Below are positions 8,201 to 14,650 of a stretch of DNA of 18,904 nucleotides, piece after piece (position 1 is the first letter of the stretch; the number at the start of each line of letters is the position of its first letter). The stretch is taken from contig JABWAY010000075.1 in NCBI GenBank assembly GCA_013360825.1, positions 1 through 18,904 on the forward strand. The letters run 5' to 3'. This stretch comes from Candidatus Brocadiia bacterium. GTDB lineage: Bacteria > Planctomycetota > MHYJ01 > WSZJ01. The notes under the pieces were generated by a model. The model saw nothing but the letters and a program-made list of their open reading frames with translations, was not told the origin of the DNA and ran no database searches. Made by a program: the position numbers and the translations under genes.

Positions 8201-8810
8201 GCTCCCGCACGCCGTCCTCGGGGACGAGCGCCCGGAGGTCGTCGTCGGTCAGCTCCTCGATCTTCGCGATCTCGTGCGACGTCCGGAATCCGTCGAAGAA
8301 ATGGAGGAAGGGGATGCGGCTGCGCAGTGTCGCGGCGTGGGCGACCAGCGCCAGGTCCTGCGCCTCCTGCACCGACCCGCTGGCGAGGAGGGCGAACCCG
8401 GTCTGGCGGACCCCCATGACGTCGGAGTGATCGCCGAAGATCGACAGGGCGTGGGTGGCGACGGTGCGCGCGGCGACGTGCATGGCAAAGGGAGTGAGTT
8501 CCCCGGCGATCTTGTACATGGAGGGAATCATGAGGAGGAGCCCCTGCGACGCGGTGAACGTGGTCGCGAGGGTGCCCGCCTGGAGGGCTCCGTGGACGGC
8601 GGCGATGGCGCCTCCTTCGCTCTGCATTTCCACGACGTCGGGGACCTGGCCCCAGATGTTCGTGCGCCCCTTTGCCGACCATTCGTCGGAGAGTTCTCCC
8701 ATATTGGAGGAGGGGGTGATCGGGTAGATGGCGATGACTTCGCTCAGCCGGTGAGCGACGGAGGCGACGGCTTCGTTTCCATCGACGGTGATTTTGCGGC
8801 GATCCGGCAT
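5238..8810 (-). CDS. nifJ: Pyruvate:ferredoxin (flavodoxin) oxidoreductase, single-chain
   Basis: A 1190-residue homodimer-type PFOR, full length for the family. It interconverts pyruvate + CoA and acetyl-CoA + CO2 with ferredoxin or flavodoxin in the cytoplasm. Domain I carries YPITPSSNMGELSDEW and VEMQSEGGAIAAVHGAL (TPP-activating Glu) near residues 30-65. Two [4Fe-4S] sites of ferredoxin type are CVQCNRCVFVCP (about 697) and CTGCGICVEVCP (about 750). The proximal cluster ligands are CAGCGE (about 823), ATGCTS (about 850) and YSHCIAHG (about 1081). The TPP fold is GDGWAYDIGFGGLDH (about 972) with EVYSNTGGQQSKATP. ATG 8810 begins MPDRRKITVDGNEAVASVAH, matching the family N-terminus; the open frame upstream to 9095 is not protein-like. 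It is followed immediately by the DHOD-like gene. It implies anaerobic or microaerobic metabolism, or CO2 assimilation. Confidence 0.97.
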   Translation of the reverse strand: MPDRRKITVDGNEAVASVAHRLSEVIAIYPITPSSNMGELSDEWSAKGRTNIWGQVPDVVEMQSEGGAIAAVHGALQAGTLATTFTASQGLLLMIPSMYKIAGELTPFAMHVAARTVATHALSIFGDHSDVMGVRQTGFALLASGSVQEAQDLALVAHAATLRSRIPFLHFFDGFRTSHEIAKIEELTDDDLRALVPEDGVREHRLRALTPDRPVLRGSAQNPDTYFQAREACNLFYETCPGIVRETMEAFGRRTGRPYGLFDYAGDPEADRVIVMMGSGAEVAHETVDWLRARGEKVGVLKVRLYRPFDVRAFAAALPRAAKTIAVLDRTKEPGATGDPLFLDVVAALREARDLGLRADDPRVVSARYGLSGKEFTPAMVVALFQELAAPRPRTRMTIGIMDDIGKSSLPWDRDLDIEPADTTRAIFWGLGSDGTVGANKNSIAIIGERTPLHAQGYFVYDSKKSGAMTVSHLRFGPRPIRSSCLIRRAGFVACHQFAFLDRYDVLEAAAPGGVFLLNSPFPAEAVWDELPREVQETILARKLRVFVIDALAVAQDAGMGSRINTVMQTCFFAISGVLPKDEAIREIKEAIRETYGKKGEDVVRKNWAAVDRTLANLHEVRVPAAAPSGRPRPPAVADTAPEFVRRVTARILANQGDLLPVSAFPVDGTWPTATAQWEKRNIATEIPVWDETICVQCNRCVFVCPHATIRAKVVAPAELAAAPASFQSADSRLSEYKGQKYTLQVAPEDCTGCGICVEVCPARDKSNPRHKAIDMAPQRPIREQQRGNWDFFLRLPEVDRTTVRPDARSTQFLQPLFEFSGACAGCGETPYIKLLTQLFGDRLLIANATGCTSIYGGNLPTTPYTVNSAGRGPAWANSLFEDNAEFGFGFRLALDARRTHALSLVKALAPKIGEGLAGALTEASNWDDAGMAAQRDRVVALRTALAPLKDAEARRLDLLADALVKKSVWLIGGDGWAYDIGFGGLDHVMASNREVRILVLDTEVYSNTGGQQSKATPLGASAKFATAGKSSPKKDLGLMAMSYSHAYVARVAFGANDRQTVQALLEADAFPGPAIIIAYSHCIAHGYDMAFGAKQQKLAVDSGIWPLYRFDPRRPLKGEPPLHLDSGPPRVRPIEYLRNEARFRMVEALDPARFRTLMKDAQRTAAQRWDLYRQLAGVTVANPEPDKEE

Positions 8811-8852
8811 GAAGCGGAGCTCCCAGGGTGTGGTTTTTGACTCACGGAAGCG

Positions 8853-8860
8853 GACAATTC
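8853..8860 (+). repeat. Third copy of GACAATTC, upstream of PFOR
   Basis: This octamer lies 43-50 bases upstream of the PFOR start (as GAATTGTC on the coding strand). Together with the copies at 2321 and 2352 it suggests a shared element between the PFOR operon and the thioredoxin-like/CBS divergent region. The evidence is only recurrence of eight bases. Confidence 0.25.
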
Positions 8861-9022
8861 CCCAACGCGAACGCACCCGGAGGCGGTTCTGGGGGAGGAT
8901 GCGCAAACGTGTTGCCAAGCGGCGCGGCCGGGCGCATCCCGCGGACGGCGGCGGGGAGTTCCCCGCAGTAATCCCGCGCTCTCCCGGTCCGGGCCGCGCG
9001 GATCCCGTCGGGGCGGGCACGA

Positions 9023-9907
9023 CTACCGGCTCAGCGCCCACCCCATCAGCACCCCCGCGATCGCTCCGAGGACACCCCCCCAGACCTCCAGCCACCCGAG
9101 GTGCTCCCGGGTCGCGCGCAGAACCAGAGACTTGACCTGCTCGTTCGTCCAGGTCTCGAGGTTCGTGCGCACCAGCTTCTCGAGGTCGAGATGTGCCAGC
9201 GCCCGCTCGATCATCGCCTCCGCCATCGGGCGCAGTTTCTCCTCCATCGCCTTCGCCCCCTCGGTCCCCGCCTCCGGGAGCCGCCCGGCCAGCGCCTTCA
9301 GCCGTTCCCGGGCGGCCGGATCGCGCGGGAGGTCGTGGAGAAATTCGTGCGCCGTGTCCAGAATCGCCGTCCCGACCGCGTCCGGGTCCACCAGCGTCCG
9401 CGCCAGAAATCCCTTCCCCCGGATCCCGTCTTCCAGCCGCCGTCGGAGCGTCTCCCTCACCTTGGCGGACCGGATCGCCTCCCGCCCGCGTGCGGAGACT
9501 TCTTCCAGAATTTTCCCCGCGGTCGCGTCGTCCCCCGCCAGGTCCTGCATCCGCTCCCGCGCGACCTGGACGAGGGCGGGGAGGAAGTCGCTCTGAAGAA
9601 TCTGTTCCCGGAGCGCCCCGGGGCGGATCAGGGTGTGGGCGACGGCGGACGCGATGGCGTCGGTCAGCGCGGCGCGCTTGGCGGGAATGACTCCCGTGAA
9701 CGGGATGGGGACGCCGAGGATGCGGATTCTGTCGAAGAGCATGCGGATGGCGAGGGCGTTGGTTCCCCAGCCGACGAAGCCGCCGGCGCCGGCGAGGAAG
9801 AGGATGCGGCGTGCGGGTTCAGGGAGGGCGAACGACGCGCCTGCGAGGGCGGCGGCGAGGAGGCCGGTGGCGGGGCTGAGCCAGGTGCGGGGGCGGGGTG
9901 CGATCAC
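9023..9907 (-). CDS. DUF445 family membrane protein
   Basis: A 294-residue protein of the DUF445 (YheB/YjiN-like) family; its molecular function is unknown. The recognisable core is GWGTNALAIRMLF, then PIPFTGVIPAKRAALTDAIASAV near residues 46-85, which is diagnostic. Hydrophobic segments lie at the N-terminus (about 11-27 and 33-50), and a C-terminal helix, GVLGAIAGVLMGWAL, closes the protein. The middle is a long helical soluble region. GTG 9907 (MIAPRPRTW) is the annotated start; no strong SD is seen. A TTGACA-like hexamer lies upstream on the coding strand (about 9933-9938) but lacks a -10 at correct spacing. The hairpin GCGGGG-AGTT-CCCCGC (8951-8966) lies downstream without a T-run. Confidence 0.88.
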   Translation of the reverse strand: MIAPRPRTWLSPATGLLAAALAGASFALPEPARRILFLAGAGGFVGWGTNALAIRMLFDRIRILGVPIPFTGVIPAKRAALTDAIASAVAHTLIRPGALREQILQSDFLPALVQVARERMQDLAGDDATAGKILEEVSARGREAIRSAKVRETLRRRLEDGIRGKGFLARTLVDPDAVGTAILDTAHEFLHDLPRDPAARERLKALAGRLPEAGTEGAKAMEEKLRPMAEAMIERALAHLDLEKLVRTNLETWTNEQVKSLVLRATREHLGWLEVWGGVLGAIAGVLMGWALSR

Positions 9908-9944
9908 GGGCGGGGCAAAATAGCGGATTCTGTCAAGAAAATAC

Positions 9945-9956
9945 AGATTTCCCGAA
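9945..9956. repeat. Intergenic motif AGATTTCCCGAA, copy 2
   Basis: Identical to 4085-4096 and located 38 bases upstream of the DUF445 start. See the entry at 4085 for the third, variant copy at 2281-2292. Confidence 0.3.
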
Positions 9957-10154
9957 TACCGGAGGAGCCCCCCGCGTTATAGAGATGAACGGGCCGGGGA
10001 CCTGGCTCTCCGGCCTGCACCACCTGAAAAATCGGGCTGCGCGCTGCCGGGGGTCTCACCCCCTCTCAAGACCCCAACACGTTCCCTCCCTTTGTCGTGC
10101 ATTGCGAGACTTGCCGGCGCGCCAGCTCCCGCCCCCGTATTTCGGGGGTTCCTG

Positions 10155-10187
10155 GGGACGGCGGTCGATCGACCGCCGTCCCTTTTT
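10155..10187 (+). terminator. Intrinsic terminator-like 28-base perfect palindrome plus T5
   Basis: The 14-base arm GGGACGGCGGTCGA at 10155-10168 is followed directly by its perfect complement to 10182, then TTTTT. This is a textbook Rho-independent terminator for plus-strand transcription. No plus-strand protein gene precedes it, so it should end a short RNA or act within the leader of the J-domain gene. The other orientation lacks a T-run. Confidence 0.65.
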
Positions 10188-10310
10188 CCGTTCCGGTCCC
10201 GCCGCCGCCTCCTCCTCTCCTGCAAATAAGGGAAGGCAGGATGGCTCTCCCCGGTCCACAATTTGTGCGGATGTCGTCCGGACCGCAGGCCTCAGGGGGG
10301 CGCACGCAGA

Positions 10311-11255
10311 ATGACTGCCAAACGCGACTGTTACGAAGTTCTCGGGGTGCCAAAGACTGCCACCCCGGAGGAGATCACTCGGGCATTCCGGAAGCTCGCC
10401 CGCCGGTTCCACCCGGACGTCAATCCCGGGGACAAAGGGGCCGAGACGAAGTTCAAGGAAATCGCCGAGGCCTACGAGATCCTGAGCGACAAGGACAAGC
10501 GCGCCCGGTACGACCGGTTCGGCTACGCGCAGGAGCCCGGATTCCAGCCCGGGTTCGACCCGCGGCAGGGGGGCGGCGGCGCGCAATTCGAATTCACGGG
10601 GGACGGCGCCGACGGCTTCGGACAGTTCGAAGACCTCTTCAAGTCGTTCTTCGGCGGCGGCGCGCCGTTCCGGCGGCAGCGCGGAGGCCGCGGCGCGCCC
10701 CTGGCCGAAGACGGAGAGGACATCCTCGCCGAGATGGAGATCGAGTTCATGGAGGCGCTGAAGGGGACGAACAAGGCCTTTACCCTCCAGTCCGCGGCCG
10801 GCACCGAGACCGTGAGGGTGAAGATTCCGGCGGGGGTGAAGGAGGGGCAGAAGATCCGGCTGGCGGGGAAGGGGCACGCGGGGACGTCGGGCGGGGAGGC
10901 GGGGGATCTGTACCTGATCGTCCATGTCCGGCCGCACCCGATCCTCGCGCGCGAGGGGGAGAACCTGCTGCTGGAGTTGCCCGTGACGGTCGGGGAGGCG
11001 ATGAACGGCGGCCAGATCGAGATCCCGACGCCGTGGGGTGCGGTGAAGATGAAGATCCCGGCGGGGGTCAAGTCCGGGCAGTCGCTTCGCCTCCGCGGGA
11101 TGGGATCGCCGAGGCCCGGGTCGGACGCGCGGGGGGACCTGATGGTGAAGCTGAAGGTGGTCGTCCCGGACCGTCCGACGCCGGAGGCGCGGGAGGCGGC
11201 CCGGGTGATGGACGCCGCGTACTCGGCCGGCGTGAGGGACGGGCTGGTTTTCTGA
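10311..11255 (+). CDS. DnaJ-class co-chaperone (J-domain, G/F, C-terminal domains; no zinc finger; CbpA-like)
   Basis: A 314-residue Hsp40 that stimulates DnaK ATPase and binds unfolded clients. The J-domain is residues 4-68 (YEVLGVPKTATPEEITRAFRKLA, HPD at 34-36, NP, FKEIAEAYEILSDKDKRARYD). A Gly/Phe-rich linker (FQPGFDP ... GFGQFEDLFKSFFGGG) covers about 75-125. Two beta-rich client-binding domains follow (EMEIEFMEALKGT ... VRVKIPAGVKEGQKIRLAGKGH and ELPVTVGEAMNGGQIEIPTPWGAVKMKIPAGVKSGQSLRLRG). There are no CxxCxGxG repeats, so it belongs to the CbpA-like rather than the canonical DnaJ class. ATG 10311 has AGGGGGG about ten bases upstream. It lies 205 bases before an Hsp20 gene on the same strand, a plausible stress-response neighbour. 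Confidence 0.93.
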   Translation: MTAKRDCYEVLGVPKTATPEEITRAFRKLARRFHPDVNPGDKGAETKFKEIAEAYEILSDKDKRARYDRFGYAQEPGFQPGFDPRQGGGGAQFEFTGDGADGFGQFEDLFKSFFGGGAPFRRQRGGRGAPLAEDGEDILAEMEIEFMEALKGTNKAFTLQSAAGTETVRVKIPAGVKEGQKIRLAGKGHAGTSGGEAGDLYLIVHVRPHPILAREGENLLLELPVTVGEAMNGGQIEIPTPWGAVKMKIPAGVKSGQSLRLRGMGSPRPGSDARGDLMVKLKVVVPDRPTPEAREAARVMDAAYSAGVRDGLVF

Positions 11256-11287
11256 AGCGGGGGAGGATCCGCGGCCGCGGGCAATCC

Positions 11288-11344
11288 GGCGGCGCGGTGC
11301 CACCTTGGCAGGAGCCGCAGGGCCGCCGCCGGCGCGGATTTTTT
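11288..11344 (+). terminator. Large GC-rich stem-loop followed by T6 after the J-domain gene
   Basis: Nested arms GGCGGC-GCGG-TGCCA (11288-11302) and TGGCA-(bulge)-CCGC-(bulge)-GCCGCC (11306-11327) enclose the loop CCT. Six Ts lie at 11339-11344, about 11 bases beyond the stem. This is plausible termination for the J-domain transcript, though the T-run is offset, so efficiency is uncertain. Confidence 0.4.
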
Positions 11345-11460
11345 CGGCACGTGCTGCAAGCCCCTGGAACGCAGTGACTTGCGGAGCGGATCTCCGGCAG
11401 GACGCCGCGGCACACTCTTTGATATTCCCTCTCCCAGACACCGATTCAAAGGAGAGGATC

Positions 11461-11904
11461 ATGGACAGCAAGATGACGAGGTTCGATCCGTTCGCCGGGA
11501 TGACCCGCTGGGGCGACACACTCGACCAGTTCTTCAGCGACTTCTGGACGAAGGAACAGCCCGCCGCGACCAGGAATCTCCTGTCCCCCGCGATCGACGT
11601 CGCCGAGGACAAGGGCGCGCTGACCGTCACCGCGGAACTCCCCGGGCTGGAGAAATCCGACATCCATCTGGAGGTCAAGGACGGCGTCCTCGTCCTCCGC
11701 GGGGAAAAGAAGTTCGAGGAGGAGTCGAAAGACAAGAACTTCCACCGCATCGAGCGGCGCTACGGCTCGTTCTACCGCGCCCTCGCGCTTCCGGACACCG
11801 TCGACACGGCCAAGGTCGAGGCCGCCTTCAAGAATGGCGTCCTGAAAGTCCGGATGCCGAAACGCGAGGAGTCGAAGCCGAAGCCCATCCAGATCCACGA
11901 GTAG
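11461..11904 (+). CDS. hsp20: Hsp20 / small heat-shock protein
   Basis: A 147-residue ATP-independent holdase. The variable N-terminal arm (MTRFDPFAGMTRWGDTLDQFFSDFW) is followed by the alpha-crystallin domain from about residue 42 (LSPAIDVAEDKGALTVTAELPG) to about 133. The domain includes GVLVLRGEKK, ERRYGSFYRALALPDTVD and AAFKNGVLKVRMPK, the signature A-x-x-x-n-GvL turn. The C-terminal IQI is the I-x-I motif that docks neighbouring subunits in the oligomer. ATG 11461 has AAAGGAG nine bases upstream. No complete CIRCE or obvious sigma-32 promoter is seen in the 205 bases upstream. A 22-base GC palindrome lies 36 bases after the stop. Confidence 0.96.
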   Translation: MDSKMTRFDPFAGMTRWGDTLDQFFSDFWTKEQPAATRNLLSPAIDVAEDKGALTVTAELPGLEKSDIHLEVKDGVLVLRGEKKFEEESKDKNFHRIERRYGSFYRALALPDTVDTAKVEAAFKNGVLKVRMPKREESKPKPIQIHE

Positions 11905-11939
11905 CCGGGCGGACTGACCGGAAGACACGCGAGGGGGGA

Positions 11940-11961
11940 CCCCCGGCCGCGCGGCCGGGGG
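11940..11961. repeat. 22-base perfect GC palindrome after hsp20
   Basis: The arm CCCCCGGCCGC at 11940-11950 is followed by its exact complement to 11961. It could form a very stable hairpin or cruciform. There is no following T-run, so it is not a canonical intrinsic terminator, but it may protect the hsp20 mRNA 3' end or pause transcription. Confidence 0.5.
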
Positions 11962-12000
11962 ACTCCCCCGCACTTCCCGAGCGCCGGTCGATCTGGCACC

Positions 12001-12993
12001 ATGCCGCCCCCCATGCCCCCCCCCACACCACGGAACTGGTCCGCACCCGAGTCCCGCGACGACCTCGCCCGCATCCTGTCGATCCTCCGCGGCGGCGGCC
12101 GCATCGAACCCGGGGATCCGTTTCCCGGCGACCCCGTCGACCTGCGCGGCCTGTCCTTTCCCTCCGCACGCACCCTGCGCAAGACCGGACGGGGGGCCGG
12201 CACGGCCGTGGAAGCGTTCAAGGCCAGGTTCGCGGACGTCACCCTCGTCCGCGCCGATCTCTCGGGGGCGTCCCTGTCCGCAAGCGAGTGGACCAACGCC
12301 GTCTTCGTCGAGACGCAGTTCCGCGGCACCCGTCTCGACAAGGCCCGGTTCCTGGGCTGCCGTTTCGAACGCTGCCGCTTCGACGCCGCCGACCTTCACT
12401 CCGCCTCGTTCTCCCGCGACGGGAACGGCGGGGAAACGCAGATCGAGCGGACGTCGTTCAGGGACGCGGACCTGCGCCGCGTGGAATGGAAGCAGGCGGT
12501 GCTGAAGGGGGTGGACCTGACGGGAGCGAAGCTGGAGCGCGCGGAGTTCCAGCAGTCGCTTCTGGAGGGCGTGACCCTGGCCGGCCTGGTCTCGGAGTTC
12601 CGGATCATCGGGAGCCGTGAGGAGCCCGACCGGAATGCCCCGAAGATCGACGCGTCCGCCGCCCGGTTGTTCGGACTCCGCGTCGGGCGCGGGGTCTCGC
12701 TCGCGGGGGTCGCGCTGCCGGAGGACGGTTCCGTGGCGATCCTGTCCACGGGCGGGCTCCCGCTGTTGAAAGCGGCGTCCGAGAAGGATTTCAAGGAGGC
12801 GGAGCCGGTCGTGAAGGCTCTGGAGGAGCAGTTCGGGACGCCGCCGCCCGACGCGCCGCCCGGCGGCGAGACGCGGGGGCAGGCGGTCGTGACGGCGGAC
12901 TGGGTGAAGGGGCTGACGCGCGGGGTGACGCGGGAGGCGGCGCTGGCGACGGTGAAGCGGATTGCGCGGCTGATGAGGGACGGGATCGGCTGA
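12001..12993 (+). CDS. Pentapeptide-repeat protein
   Basis: A 330-residue protein with a proline-rich start (MPPPMPPPTP) and a right-handed beta-helix of A(D/N)LxX-type repeats over about residues 83-195. Examples are ADLSGASLSASEW, ARFLGCRFERCRFDAADLHSASF, TSFRDADLRRVEW and VDLTGAKLERAEF. Such helices are structural or interaction modules; no specific activity is implied. The C-terminal third (DGSVAILSTGGLPLLKAASEKDFKEAE, then a Pro-rich linker and VTADWVKGLTRGVTREAALATVKRIARLM) is not a recognised domain to me. No signal peptide is seen. The start is uncertain: neither ATG 12001 nor ATG 12013 has a good SD. Third-position bases switch from mostly C before about 12425 to mostly G after it, a change in base use within a single gene. 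Confidence 0.82.
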   Translation: MPPPMPPPTPRNWSAPESRDDLARILSILRGGGRIEPGDPFPGDPVDLRGLSFPSARTLRKTGRGAGTAVEAFKARFADVTLVRADLSGASLSASEWTNAVFVETQFRGTRLDKARFLGCRFERCRFDAADLHSASFSRDGNGGETQIERTSFRDADLRRVEWKQAVLKGVDLTGAKLERAEFQQSLLEGVTLAGLVSEFRIIGSREEPDRNAPKIDASAARLFGLRVGRGVSLAGVALPEDGSVAILSTGGLPLLKAASEKDFKEAEPVVKALEEQFGTPPPDAPPGGETRGQAVVTADWVKGLTRGVTREAALATVKRIARLMRDGIG

Positions 12994-13030
12994 GCAGCTC
13001 CACGCGGAGTCCCCGGTCCCGGAAATGAAA

Positions 13031-13054
13031 ACGCCGGGCCCGGGGGCCCGGCGT
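13031..13054 (-). terminator. Intrinsic terminator of the NfeD-flotillin unit
   Basis: ACGCCGGGCC at 13031-13040 is a perfect complement of 13045-13054, with the four-base loop CGGG. Read on the minus strand, the stem ends in GCGTTTTC, giving the short T-run of a Rho-independent terminator about 40 bases after the flotillin stop. It may also act weakly on plus-strand transcription from the pentapeptide gene. Confidence 0.65.
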
Positions 13055-13091
13055 CGTTGCTCTGAACGGTGTCCGGCTCCAGCCCGGGGTT

Positions 13092-14592
13092 TCAGCTCTT
13101 CTTCTCGTCCCTCACAGGTTTCACGTCGACGACCGGCTTCTTCTCGCCCCCGAGCCCGGGGACCTTCTTCAGCAGTTCCTTGATGTCCACGCCGGCCAGG
13201 CTTTCGACGAGCGGCGGGAGCTGGGCGACGACGTTGATGACGTCCTGCGTCACCTTGCTCGCCCCGAGCCCGTCCCCGCCGGTCGAGATGATCGTGATCT
13301 TGTCGGTCTTGCTGAGCGGCTCGCTGACCGCGCGGACCACCTCGGGCAGCTTCTCGATCAGGAGCTGCATCACGGCCGCCTCGTTGTAGTTTGCCCAGGC
13401 CGCGGCCTTCTGACGCATCGCCTCGGCCTCGGCTTCTCCCTTGGCCCGGATGACCTCTGCGGCCGCCATGCCGCGGGCGCGTTCCACCTCGGCTTCCGCG
13501 AGTCCTTTCGCCTTCTCGACCTCCGCCTCGGCAAGTCCCCGCGCCCGGTCCGCTTCCGCGGCGCCGAACCCGAGCGACTTCTGCGCCTCCGCCTGTCCCT
13601 TGGCCTCGGTCATCATCTTGTACTGGCTCGCGTCCGCGATCGTGCGGATCCGGTACTGCTCGGCGTCGGCCGGCTTGCGGATGGTCGCCTCAAGCTCCTT
13701 TTCCCGCCGGGCGATTTCCTTGTCCTGGAGGTCGATCTGCCGCTCCTTCTCGACGACCATGACGCGGATCTCCTGCTCCTTCACCAGCTGGGCCGTCTTG
13801 AACTTCTGGAGGTCGTACGCGAGGTCGCTTTCCGCCTTGCGTCTTCGCGTCCGCGGCCAGTTTCACCTCGGCTCCCGCCTGGTTCGCGAGCGCCGACTTC
13901 TGCGTCGCCTCGGAGTCCGCCTGCGACTGGGCGATCACGGCGTCCCGGCGTACCTGGGCGATGCGCGGCTTTCCGAGGGCCTCCAGGTATCCCTGGTTGT
14001 CGCGGATGTCGCGCAGCGTGAAGCTGATGATCTCCAGCCCCATGGACAGCAGGTCGGTCGCCGCGACCCCCTGGACCTCCTGCGCGAATTTCTCCCGGTT
14101 CTTGTAGATGTCCTCCACCGTGAGCGTCCCGACGATCGCGCGCAGGTGGCCTTCCAGCGTCTGGAGCGCGACCTCCATGATCTCGGCCCGCGTCTTCGAC
14201 AGGAACTGCTCCGCCGCCGTCGCGATCGACGCCTCGTCGCTCTTGACCTTCACCTGCGCCACGCCGTCCACCATGACGGGGACGCCGGTCGATGTGTAGA
14301 CCTCGGGGGTCTTCACGTCGATGGTCATCATCTCAAGCGAGAGATGCTGCGCCTCCTCGAAGACCGGCCAGACGAACGTCGCCCCGCCTTTCACGATCCG
14401 GAAGCCGACCGGCTTCGGACCCTGCGCCGTCTGCATCGTCCGCTTCCGCCCGCTCACGATCAGCGCCGCGTTCGGGCCGACCTTCACGTAGCGGCTCGCG
14501 AAGATCGCGAATCCCAGGAAGAAGACGACCGTCAGCACGCCCCCCGCGAGGAGCGCGCTCTGGTTCAGGTCCGCCAGCAACAGGGGAGACAT
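13092..14592 (-). pseudogene. Flotillin (SPFH/band 7) gene split by a +1 frameshift
   Basis: Flotillins form oligomeric scaffolds of membrane microdomains. ATG 14592 (MSPLLLADLNQ, after GGAGGG) begins a transmembrane anchor (LLAGGVLTVVFFLGFAIFAS). An SPFH domain follows (ALIVSGRKRTM ... GGATFVWPVFEEAQHLSLEMMTIDVKTPEVYT ... VQGVAATDLLSMGLEIISFTLRDI). After LAADAKT the frame breaks. Dropping one base (extra G on the plus strand at about 13839) restores the expected join AKTKAESDLAYDLQKFKTAQLVKEQEIRV. The second frame gives the long Ala/Glu heptad region (AEAEVEKAKGLAEAEVERARG) and a C-terminal domain ending at 13092. Repaired length is about 499 residues, normal for the family. It is either a sequencing or assembly indel or a genuine disruption; no classical slippery site is present. 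It follows the NfeD-like gene. Confidence 0.88.
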
Positions 14593-14650
14593 GGGTGTTC
14601 CCTCCATAGGAATGTGCACGCGCACGGCCGGTCCGCACGTCCAGATCCGG

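Larger units (their letters stand above)
9908..10310 (+). other. 403-base gene-free leader with consecutive hairpins, upstream of the J-domain gene
   Basis: No convincing protein lies here. On the plus strand there are consecutive hairpins: GCCGG/CCGGC near 9992-10014, GGGGG-TCTCA-CCCCC near 10049-10063, CCCCCG-TATTT-CGGGGG at 10132-10148, and the strong palindrome at 10155-10182 followed by five Ts. The J-domain start is 124 bases further on. The arrangement fits a small RNA gene with its own terminator, or a structured 5' leader with a terminator (attenuation). I see no match to 6S, SRP, tmRNA or RNase P RNA signatures. The part nearest 9907 probably holds the minus-strand promoter of the DUF445 gene. 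Confidence 0.4.

Noticed and set aside
5439..8840. Very long open frame opposite the PFOR gene.
   Set aside because: It is an antisense shadow produced by high-GC codon use: low-complexity Arg/Val/Asp/Gly translation with no domain, while the minus strand is an unambiguous PFOR.
9931..9938. TTGACA on the minus strand upstream of the DUF445 gene as a -35 box.
   Set aside because: The only AT-rich hexamer downstream (TATTTT) is about 8 bases away, and at 17 bases there is only GC-rich sequence.
9985..10314. Plus-strand frame of about 109 codons (MNGPGTWLSGL...) ending in an ATGA overlap with the J-domain start.
   Set aside because: Composition is Arg/Pro/Ser-rich and not protein-like, there is no SD, and the strong terminator palindrome lies inside it.
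11345..11460. Possible CIRCE or sigma-32 control site before hsp20 (GCACACTC, CTTGCGG).
   Set aside because: Only half-site-like fragments are present; there is no inverted repeat with correct spacing and no matching -10.
13441..13570. Repeated AEAEVEKAKG-like units in flotillin as a DNA tandem repeat or recombination site.
   Set aside because: This is the normal Ala/Glu coiled-coil heptad region of flotillins; the DNA copies are diverged.
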